DNA of 7,202 nucleotides from Anaerolineaceae bacterium (GTDB taxonomy: Bacteria; Chloroflexota; Anaerolineae; 4572-78): the NCBI GenBank assembly GCA_024762375.1, contig JANTHQ010000087.1, positions 1 through 7,202 on the forward strand. The letters are read 5' to 3'. The notes under the pieces are model-generated. The model saw only the letters and a program-made list of their open reading frames with translations, ran no database searches and was not told the origin of the DNA. Numbering within the stretch: position 1 is the first letter of the stretch; every line of letters begins with the position of its first letter. Below, piece after piece: positions 1-4,909 of the stretch. The position numbers and the translations under genes were made by a program.

Positions 1-574
1 CCCGGCTCAACGTAATCTCATCGGCGTATTCTAAATCTCCGCCAATAGGCAGCCCGCGCGCCAGTCGAGTCACCGACACACCCAGCGGCTCAAGTTGTCG
101 CTGGATGTAAATAGCTGTGGCGTCCCCTTCCATATTCGGGTTAGTCGCAATGATGACCTCTCTCGGCCGCAGTTTCTCCACCCGAGCAACCAGTTCAGCG
201 ATTTTCAAATCCTCCGGGCCAATACCTTCTACCGGCGCGATAGCCCCATGCAAAACGTGGTATAGTCCCAAAAAATCGCCGGTACGTTCAATTGCCAGCA
301 CATCGAGCGGTTCTTCTACCACACAGATGACACCCCGGTCGCGGTGTTCATCCGCGCAAATCGGGCACGGGTCAGTTTCGGCGATATTGAAACACTGCGA
401 ACAAAATTTCACCTTTTGGTGCAATTCCGTCAGAGCTGTCGCCAAACTTTCCGCCTGCGCCGAACCGGAACGCAGCAGGAAGAATGTCAACCGCGACGCG
501 CTTTTGGGGCCGATGCCCGGCAGTCGCGACAATTCATCTATCAATCGTAAAACGGGTTTGGGTGTAACGTTCAT
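1..574 (-). CDS. recR: Recombination mediator protein RecR (3' end cut by window edge)
   Basis: RecR acts with RecF/RecO in recombinational repair, helping to load RecA onto gapped DNA. Reading down from the ATG at 574-572 gives 191 codons before the edge. Residues 11-34 hold the helix-hairpin-helix (LPGIGPKSA). Cys58, Cys61, Cys70 and Cys73 form the zinc finger (CSQC...CPIC). A Toprim domain follows, with VVEEPLDVLAIE (85-96) and TNPNMEGDATA (144-154), and then the family motif GLPIGGDLEYADE (174-186). RecR is usually about 200 aa, so only about ten residues are missing; this is a window truncation, not a broken gene. It is the last recognised gene of dnaX-ybaB-recR. The start lies 5 nt past the ybaB stop with no clear Shine-Dalgarno, so translation is probably coupled to ybaB (inference). 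Identification is very secure. Confidence 0.97.
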   Translation of the reverse strand, partial: MNVTPKPVLRLIDELSRLPGIGPKSASRLTFFLLRSGSAQAESLATALTELHQKVKFCSQCFNIAETDPCPICADEHRDRGVICVVEEPLDVLAIERTGDFLGLYHVLHGAIAPVEGIGPEDLKIAELVARVEKLRPREVIIATNPNMEGDATAIYIQRQLEPLGVSVTRLARGLPIGGDLEYADEITLSR

Positions 575-579
575 GCGAT

Positions 580-945
580 TTAAAACAAACCGGGGATATT
601 CAACCCGCCGGTCAATCCTTCCATTTCGCTGGAAGCCAACGCCTGCGACTGCTCAATGGCCTCATTCACTGCCGCCATCACCAAATCCTGCAACATGTCC
701 ACGTCTTCCGGGTCAACCACATCCGGGTCAATGTCGATGCGGGTGATTTTTTGATGGCCTGTAATTTCCACCGTGATGGCGCCTCCACCTGCCGAAACTT
801 CAATCACTTTTTGCCCGAGCGCCTCTTGGGTTTCCAACATTTGTTGCTGCAATGCTTGCAAACGATCGGCCATACCGCCGCCACTGCCACCGCCACCGAA
901 GCTCGGCACGGGACGTCCGCCCGGTTTTCGTTTTCGTTTTGCCAT
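580..945 (-). CDS. ybaB: YbaB/EbfC family nucleoid-associated protein
   Basis: A 121-aa member of the YbaB/EbfC family, small dimeric DNA-binding proteins that associate with the nucleoid and are nearly always encoded between dnaX and recR. The conserved core runs from about residue 25 to the end: a helix rich in Gln/Met/Leu (MADRLQALQQQMLETQEAL), a beta section with ITVEITGHQKITRIDIDP, the helix DMLQDLVMAAVNEAIEQ, and a typical short tail ending IPGLF. The first 24 residues are an extension absent from the E. coli protein: a basic run (KRKRK) and a Gly/Ser linker (GGGGSGGG). The ATG at 945 is favoured because GGAGGT lies 6 nt upstream; Met25 would be the alternative. The gap to dnaX is 17 nt. 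The dnaX context makes the call firm, but the biochemical role of the family is only partly known. Confidence 0.95.
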   Translation of the reverse strand: MAKRKRKPGGRPVPSFGGGGSGGGMADRLQALQQQMLETQEALGQKVIEVSAGGGAITVEITGHQKITRIDIDPDVVDPEDVDMLQDLVMAAVNEAIEQSQALASSEMEGLTGGLNIPGLF

Positions 946-962
946 CTCTATACCTCCAATAT

Positions 963-2552
963 CTATTCAGGTTCTTTCAGTTTGCCACCCAGTGATAGCG
1001 CAGCGTCAATCAGCGCATCACCGGATGCTGCCGTTTGATTATCTGCTTTCGCGCCGGATAACACTTTAAATTCAACTACCCAACCACTGCCCAACACCGC
1101 CTGGAATGCATCGATAATTTTCTCTTTGGCTTTATCGGCCCGTTTTACCGTCATCTGGTATGCCGCGCCAAATTGAACCACAATGGTATATCCTTCAATA
1201 TCGACATCTTCTACCATAGGGCGTTTTAAATATTGCTCGTTCCCGCCCCGTCGGCGCACCTCTTCCAATATTCGATGCCACTGCGCACGCAGCGATTCTT
1301 TGGTGAGTGTTCCGACTGCAACAGGCTCCGTGGTGGAAACCGGCGGAGGTGTCGCTGTTGCGGGGGTGGAGGCCGGTGCTTGCTTGGCCGGTGGCGCAAC
1401 CGATGCCGCCGGTTTTACCGGGGCCGATGCCGTCACCGGCAGCGCAGCAGCCATACCGGTCGCTTCTGTAACCGATTCGACAAACGCGAGTTCCAACGGC
1501 AACTGCGGCAACGATGTATTGCCCGCGCCGGTTTTAAAATCTTTTATCGCGTCATTAAAACGCTGCGTCATACGCAGCAGCCGTGCCGGCTCAACCATTG
1601 CCGCCTGTGTTTTCATCGTCTGCAACTGTTCCGGCGGCAAATTTAAAAATTGTTCACTGTCGCCGTACCGCAACAGCATCAACCCGCGCAGATATTCCAA
1701 CATTTCCAGCGTGAACTGCCGGGGTTCGACGCCACTGCTCACCACATCGTTGATGGCGGCCAAACCGCCGGAAATATCGCCGGTCAAAAGGTGGCCGACA
1801 ACCGCCACCGTGGCGGCATTCTTGGCCGTTCCCAGCACAGAGTGCACCAAATCGAGCGAAATCTCGTTCTGCCCGTATGCCGTCAACTGGTCGAGCAAAC
1901 TGATGGCATCGCGCATCGAGCCACCCGCCTGCCGCGCGATAAACGTCAGTGCCTCGGTTTCGGCGCGCAAACCTTCCTGCTCAACAATAAACTGCAACCG
2001 CCCAACAATATCTTCCACGCGGATACGCCGGAAATCGAATCGCTGGCAGCGTGATTTAATGGTAGCCGGAATTTTTTCCGGCTCGGTAGTTGCCAGCACG
2101 AAAATGACGTGTGGAGGCGGCTCTTCCAGCGTTTTCAGCAGCGCGTTAAACGCCGACTTCGAGAGCATGTGCACTTCATCGATGATATAAAATTTCGTTT
2201 TGGCTTCGCCGGGGCGAAACCCGACTTTGTCGCGCAGGTCGCGGATGTCATCCACACTGGTATTGCTGGCGGCATCAATTTCAATCAAATCCATCAGCCG
2301 CCCTTCGGTAATGGCGGTGCAAATTGAACACTGATTGCACGGTTTCTCGCCGTCGCCGGTGCAATTGACCGCTTTTGCCAAAATGCGAGCGGTGCTGGTT
2401 TTGCCCGTGCCGCGTGGCCCGGTAAACAGATAAGCGTGTGCCACTCTATCGAGTGCAATCGCCTTTTTCAGCGTTTCGGTTACATGGTTCTGCCCGATGA
2501 CATCTTCAAATGTTTGAGACCGCCACTTCCGATACAGGGCTTGCGTCGCCAT
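963..2552 (-). CDS. dnaX: DNA polymerase III subunit gamma/tau
   Basis: Clamp-loader ATPase of the replicative polymerase, cytoplasmic, 529 aa from the chosen start. Residues 45-53 are the Walker A loop (GPRGTGKTS). Cys64, Cys72, Cys75 and Cys78 are the zinc-binding cysteines. IIDEVHMLS (123-131) is Walker B, LATTEPEKIP (153-162) is sensor 1, and SRC at 167-169 carries the arginine finger. The collar domain ends near 366. A Pro/Ala/Thr-rich linker spans about 367-415, followed by a roughly 114-aa C-terminal tau-type domain. It is shorter than E. coli tau (643 aa). An ATG at 2564 is also in frame, but the Shine-Dalgarno GAGGA (2562-2558) overlaps it and sits 5 nt before the ATG at 2552, where the protein begins MATQALYRKWR as expected. 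First gene of the operon with ybaB and recR. I saw no convincing slippery site for a separate gamma form. Confidence 0.97.
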   Translation of the reverse strand: MATQALYRKWRSQTFEDVIGQNHVTETLKKAIALDRVAHAYLFTGPRGTGKTSTARILAKAVNCTGDGEKPCNQCSICTAITEGRLMDLIEIDAASNTSVDDIRDLRDKVGFRPGEAKTKFYIIDEVHMLSKSAFNALLKTLEEPPPHVIFVLATTEPEKIPATIKSRCQRFDFRRIRVEDIVGRLQFIVEQEGLRAETEALTFIARQAGGSMRDAISLLDQLTAYGQNEISLDLVHSVLGTAKNAATVAVVGHLLTGDISGGLAAINDVVSSGVEPRQFTLEMLEYLRGLMLLRYGDSEQFLNLPPEQLQTMKTQAAMVEPARLLRMTQRFNDAIKDFKTGAGNTSLPQLPLELAFVESVTEATGMAAALPVTASAPVKPAASVAPPAKQAPASTPATATPPPVSTTEPVAVGTLTKESLRAQWHRILEEVRRRGGNEQYLKRPMVEDVDIEGYTIVVQFGAAYQMTVKRADKAKEKIIDAFQAVLGSGWVVEFKVLSGAKADNQTAASGDALIDAALSLGGKLKEPE

Positions 2553-2589
2553 AAAATTCCTCATTCATCATTCAACATTCGTATCTAAA

Positions 2590-2618
2590 AGTGTACCATT
2601 CCCCCCCAAATTCCGCAA
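2590..2618 (-). promoter_or_regulatory. Probable promoter of dnaX-ybaB-recR
   Basis: On the minus strand, TTGCGG (2618-2613) is followed after 17 nt by TACACT (2595-2590), with an extended -10 TG one base before it. The predicted transcription start is near 2583, leaving about 30 nt before the dnaX ATG at 2552. The spacer contains a run of seven C on the plus strand (2601-2607). The -35 is only a partial match, so this is a reasoned call rather than a certain one. Confidence 0.5.
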
Positions 2619-2622
2619 AGAC

Positions 2623-2644
2623 CCCGACAAATCCAAAAGTCGGG
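2623..2644. repeat. Inverted repeat between divergent promoters
   Basis: CCCGAC (2623-2628) and GTCGGG (2639-2644) form a 6-bp inverted repeat with a 10-nt spacer. It lies between the -35 boxes of the dnaX promoter (2613-2618) and the phosphoribosyltransferase promoter (2655-2660). That position would suit an operator touching both promoters. Arms this short can occur by chance, so the role is inference only. Confidence 0.35.
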
Positions 2645-2654
2645 AGAAAATCAA

Positions 2655-2683
2655 TTGACATCCCTGTCCAAACTTTGTAAAAT
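2655..2683 (+). promoter_or_regulatory. Strong sigma-70-type promoter of the phosphoribosyltransferase gene
   Basis: A perfect -35 TTGACA (2655-2660), an ideal 17-nt spacer and TAAAAT (2678-2683) as the -10. Predicted start is near 2690, giving a 5' leader of only about 23 nt. GGAG at 2701-2704 is the ribosome binding site, 8 nt before the ATG at 2713. Confidence 0.8.
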
Positions 2684-2712
2684 GACTGTGTAAATGCTAT
2701 GGAGTCCCACCG

Positions 2713-3240
2713 ATGTTCGCCGAACCACTTTCTCAACACGAAATTTTAACATGGGCCGATGTTGATGCCGTCATCGCCCATTTGCTGCCGCAATTCAATT
2801 ACGAATATGATGCGCTGGTGATGATAACCCGCGGCGGGTTGTTTCCCGGCGGCATATTGTGCGAAGCGATGGACATCAAAAATGTGCACACCGCTGCGGT
2901 AACCGTCACAGCCGGGGCAAGCGAAACGATGGCGTGGCCAACCTTTATGCAGTTTCCGATTGACACCATGGTCAGCGGCAAACGATTGCTGGTGGTTGAC
3001 GATATTTGGGCAAATGGCATCAACATGGTTGCCGTGCGCGGCAGGCTGGAAGCCGCCGGGGCAAAAGTCGAAACCGCCGTGCTTCACTTTCGCCCCAAAG
3101 CCAATTTTTTCCCAAACACCGGCCCCGATTACTATGGCGCCATCACCGACCGGTTCATCATCTATCCGTGGAACACCCCGGCACAATTTGCGCCCGGGCA
3201 CACGCCGCCGACCGCGCCGCCACCGGCAAACCTCGGTTAA
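2713..3240 (+). CDS. Gpt-like phosphoribosyltransferase with altered PRPP loop
   Basis: A 175-aa type I phosphoribosyltransferase-fold protein resembling the xanthine/hypoxanthine (Gpt, COG2236) branch, whose members use PRPP to convert purine bases to nucleotides. Visible landmarks are ITRGGLFPGGIL (38-49), matching the SRGGLVPG segment of Gpt; the PRPP-loop region LLVVDDIWANGIN (92-104); a conserved LHFRPKA stretch (124-130); and the closing D-x-F-I-x-Y-P-W (146-153) typical of this branch. The usual loop is DDxxDTGxT or DDxWDSGxT. Here both early Asp remain (96, 97), but the later acidic residue and Thr/Ser are Ala100 and Asn101, and the following Thr is Asn104. The last 20 residues are rich in Pro and Ala. 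Monocistronic on its own strong promoter, divergent from dnaX, with no clear terminator behind it. Fold assignment is solid; substrate and catalytic competence are uncertain. Confidence 0.82.
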   Translation: MFAEPLSQHEILTWADVDAVIAHLLPQFNYEYDALVMITRGGLFPGGILCEAMDIKNVHTAAVTVTAGASETMAWPTFMQFPIDTMVSGKRLLVVDDIWANGINMVAVRGRLEAAGAKVETAVLHFRPKANFFPNTGPDYYGAITDRFIIYPWNTPAQFAPGHTPPTAPPPANLG

Positions 3241-3283
3241 ACATTGCGGCGGTTGAGCGTATAGATTCCGTCGAAAAAAACAG

Positions 3284-3312
3284 TTGACTCTTACAGCAAG
3301 TCAGGCTATAAT
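3284..3312 (+). promoter_or_regulatory. Near-consensus promoter of the SWIM leader/gene
   Basis: TTGACT (3284-3289), exactly 17 nt, then a perfect TATAAT (3307-3312). The predicted start is near 3319. This puts about 170 nt of transcribed leader ahead of the SWIM gene, with an intrinsic terminator partway along it. I found no second promoter between that terminator and the gene. Confidence 0.85.
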
Positions 3313-3349
3313 TCATCGTGTAACAGCTAATATTATTTTGAACCGACGA

Positions 3350-3371
3350 AGGTTTTAATCGCATGAAACCT
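3350..3371 (+). promoter_or_regulatory. Leader hairpin covering the start of the mini-ORF
   Basis: Positions 3350-3357 (AGGUUUUA in RNA) pair with 3364-3371 (UGAAACCU), including one G-U pair, around a six-base loop. The stem contains the AGG that would serve as ribosome binding site for the 18-codon ORF, and its AUG (3363-3365) straddles the loop and the right arm. A short adjacent hairpin, UGGC/GCCA at 3373-3384, may stack on it. Pairing is read by eye; no folding energy was computed. Confidence 0.4.
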
Positions 3372-3419
3372 GTGGCATCCGCCAAATTTAATAGCGTTCA
3401 CATCGGCACCCGTGTATAA
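3363..3419 (+). CDS. Possible 18-codon leader peptide
   Basis: An ATG-initiated ORF in the SWIM leader encodes MKPVASAKFNSVHIGTRV and stops with TAA at 3417-3419. GAAGG (3348-3352) lies 10 nt before the ATG, a usable but slightly distant ribosome binding site. The stop codon lies in the loop of the downstream terminator hairpin, and the final codons form its left arm. A ribosome finishing the ORF would therefore prevent the hairpin from folding. I recognise no family. It could be a chance ORF, so the call rests on its placement rather than its sequence. Confidence 0.35.
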   Translation: MKPVASAKFNSVHIGTRV

Positions 3420-3436
3420 CTGCGCGGGTGTTTTTT
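3407..3436 (+). terminator. Intrinsic terminator (attenuator) upstream of the SWIM gene
   Basis: CACCCGTGTA (3407-3416) pairs with TGCGCGGGTG (3421-3430) to give a 10-bp stem with two G-U pairs and a four-base loop (UAAC), followed directly by six T (3431-3436). It lies about 90-115 nt into the transcript from the 3284 promoter and 51 nt before the SWIM start codon. It would make a short RNA of about 118 nt unless read through. As no other promoter is evident for the SWIM gene, conditional termination is the simplest reading. Confidence 0.75.
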
Positions 3437-3487
3437 CATATTGTTGGCAGAGGGTTTTTCTCACAAATTTCTATTAGGAGGTTCTAT

Positions 3488-3742
3488 ATGGACGCAGCGA
3501 TGATTGGTAAAATTGAAAAAGCACTGCAATACTCACAAGAGCCGGACAGATTACACATTAACGCCCTTAAAGTCACCTTTAAAGGCGACCATCACGACCA
3601 TCTGGTTTCCTATAATGACGGCACTTGGCACTGCGATTGCTCCTTTTTCAAAGCGCGGGGCGTATGCTCGCACGTCATGACAGTTGAACGCGTACTGGCT
3701 GGCATGGTTGAACCGGCAGAAGCCGTTCCGATGCCTGCCTAA
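3488..3742 (+). CDS. Small SWIM zinc-finger protein
   Basis: An 84-aa cytoplasmic protein that is little more than a SWIM domain. Zinc ligands are Cys49, Cys51, Cys60 and His62 in the pattern CxC-x8-CxH (HCDCSFFKARGVCSH). Upstream comes an N-terminal helix (residues 3-17), then a beta section carrying a His/Asp cluster (GDHHDHLVSYNDGTW, 33-47), as in other SWIM proteins. SWIM domains bind zinc and are linked to DNA or protein binding; no catalytic domain is attached here, so the partner is unknown. The start at 3488 is set by a perfect AGGAGG (3476-3481) 6 nt upstream. A GTG at 3428 is in frame but lies in the terminator stem. Monocistronic, bounded by a leader terminator and a strong terminator behind. 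Similar small proteins seem, from memory, to be common in Chloroflexota. Confidence 0.88.
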   Translation: MDAAMIGKIEKALQYSQEPDRLHINALKVTFKGDHHDHLVSYNDGTWHCDCSFFKARGVCSHVMTVERVLAGMVEPAEAVPMPA

Positions 3743-3764
3743 ACAGCGCTGAAAAATAAATACG

Positions 3765-3810
3765 CGGCACGCAATCTCTCTTTTGAGGGGAAATTGCGTG
3801 CCGTTTTTTT
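3765..3810 (+). terminator. Strong intrinsic terminator after the SWIM gene
   Basis: CGGCACGCAAT (3765-3775) and ATTGCGTGCCG (3793-3803) form a perfect 11-bp stem, followed directly by seven T (3804-3810). The 17-nt loop can form a few more pairs (CTC with GAG). It starts 22 nt past the SWIM stop and separates that unit from the membrane-protein gene. Confidence 0.92.
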
Positions 3811-3820
3811 GTGCCATATT

Positions 3821-3848
3821 TTTTCATTTTCCGCCCCTATGGTACAAT
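3821..3848 (+). promoter_or_regulatory. Extended -10 promoter placing +1 at the start codon
   Basis: TACAAT (3843-3848) is preceded by TGG (3840-3842), an extended -10. A weak -35, TTTTCA (3821-3826), lies 16 nt upstream of the -10. Counting from the -10, transcription should begin at about 3855, the A of the next gene's ATG. No Shine-Dalgarno is present before that ATG, which is what a leaderless transcript would show. Confidence 0.6.
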
Positions 3849-3854
3849 GGCGGC

Positions 3855-4868
3855 ATGTGGAAACGATGGCAATTTTGGCTCGGCGCTGGCATCAGCGTCA
3901 TTTTTTTGGCAATTGCATTACGCGGGTTACACCTGCCCGACCTGTGGGAAACCATCAAATCGGCGCGGTACGGTTGGATTATCCCCGGGGTGATTGTCTA
4001 TTTTTTTGCAGTGTGGGCGCGCGTATGGCGTTGGCACTATCTGCTGCGAAAAATTAAACCGATTCCCGTTCGAAAAATGTGGGCGCCGGTGGTCATCGGC
4101 TATATGGGGAATAACGTGTACCCCTTCCGCGCCGGCGAAGTCATCCGCGCGTATGTGCTCAAAAAAAACGAGCAGGTTTCAGTGAGCGCCAGCGTCGCCA
4201 CCATTTTGGTCGAGCGCATTTTCGATGGGTTGGTGATGCTGGTTTTTGTGCTGGTTGCCCTGCCCACCGTACCCAACCTGCCCATCTGGCTCAAACAAAC
4301 CGTCATTTATGCCAGCGTGCTCTTTTTCGGCGCGCTGATTTTTCTGATTCTGTGGGCAATCAATCCCCGGCTGGCGGAAAAAATCTATACTTTTTTCATC
4401 AACCGTTTTGTGCCGCAAAAATTGCGCGACCCGCTGCTGGGCATGGCGAACAACTTTTCGCAGGGGCTGGGCAGTTTGCGCAGCGCAACCGATGTGCTGA
4501 TGGTATTCGTCACGTCGGTGGTGATTTGGCTGCTGGAAACCGTGAAATACTGGTTTGTGATGCACGCCTTCAATTTCACCGTCAGTTTTTTCGCGCTGAT
4601 GCTGATGAACGGTGTGGTAAATTTAGCCACCACCCTACCCTCCGCGCCGGGATACATCGGCACATTTGACGGACCCGGCATCGAAGTGCTGAAAGTGTTC
4701 GGCGTTAGCCCGGTGATTGCCACCGGATACACGCTGGTACTGCACGCCGCCCTGTGGCTGCCCATTACCCTGCTGGGGTTCTGGTACATGGCACGAGAAA
4801 GCATGAGCTGGCACGAATTTACCCAAGCTGCCGAAAGCACCGCCACCGAGCCGCAACCATCGCAATAG
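3855..4868 (+). CDS. UPF0104 / LPG-synthase-type integral membrane protein
   Basis: A 337-aa polytopic inner-membrane protein of the lysylphosphatidylglycerol synthase TM-region family (UPF0104; archaeal AglD is related). Hydrophobic segments fall near 7-23, 41-58, 76-90, 126-136, 150-169, 213-238, 243-260 and 283-312. Family signatures are GYMGNNVYPFRAGEVIRAY (82-100), VERIFDG (119-125) and LPSAPGYIGTFDG (260-272). There is no C-terminal aminoacyl-transferase domain, so it is not a complete MprF; the last 20 residues are hydrophilic. Family members are tied to lipid-linked substrate handling or flipping, but the exact role is unknown. The start at 3855 is chosen because it follows the promoter as a leaderless ATG; an in-frame TTG at 3783 lies inside the terminator. 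It heads a pair with the flavoprotein 41 nt downstream, suggesting a glycolipid or envelope-polysaccharide role (inference). Confidence 0.87.
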   Translation: MWKRWQFWLGAGISVIFLAIALRGLHLPDLWETIKSARYGWIIPGVIVYFFAVWARVWRWHYLLRKIKPIPVRKMWAPVVIGYMGNNVYPFRAGEVIRAYVLKKNEQVSVSASVATILVERIFDGLVMLVFVLVALPTVPNLPIWLKQTVIYASVLFFGALIFLILWAINPRLAEKIYTFFINRFVPQKLRDPLLGMANNFSQGLGSLRSATDVLMVFVTSVVIWLLETVKYWFVMHAFNFTVSFFALMLMNGVVNLATTLPSAPGYIGTFDGPGIEVLKVFGVSPVIATGYTLVLHAALWLPITLLGFWYMARESMSWHEFTQAAESTATEPQPSQ

Positions 4869-4870
4869 TT

Positions 4871-4900
4871 GTCACCACAGAGAGATAGAGAAACAGAGGA
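4871..4900 (+). repeat. Possible dispersed ACAGAGA-type repeat remnant
   Basis: The spacer between the membrane-protein and flavoprotein genes is a purine-rich, near-repetitive stretch (CCACAGAGAGATAGAG, then AAACAGAGGA). From memory it resembles the CACCACAGAGACACAGAG-type intergenic repeats scattered through many bacterial genomes. Its end, GAGGA (4896-4900), serves as the ribosome binding site of the next gene. A single copy in one window cannot prove it is a repeat. Confidence 0.3.
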
Positions 4901-4909
4901 CTACATTAT

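Noticed and set aside
1..30. recR as a truncated pseudogene
   Set aside because: The reading frame is open to the first base and contains every RecR motif; the missing end is a window boundary.
1532..1539. TTTTAAAA (and the A/T-rich stretch at 1641-1650) as programmed frameshift sites producing a short gamma form of DnaX
   Set aside because: Both lie inside the collar domain rather than after it. A -1 shift at the first gives an immediate stop that would cut the domain, and neither has a fitting slippery heptamer with stimulatory elements.
1183..2190. Long plus-strand open frame opposite dnaX
   Set aside because: Its translation shows no family motifs and is fully explained as the antisense shadow of dnaX, whose motifs are all intact.
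3428..3487. N-terminal extension of the SWIM protein from a GTG at 3428
   Set aside because: This GTG lies in the right arm of the terminator, while the ATG at 3488 has a perfect AGGAGG at ideal spacing and the upstream residues look non-coding.
3783..3854. Longer form of the membrane protein from a TTG at 3783
   Set aside because: It would start within the terminator hairpin of the previous gene and cover the promoter; the first transmembrane segment follows naturally from the ATG at 3855.
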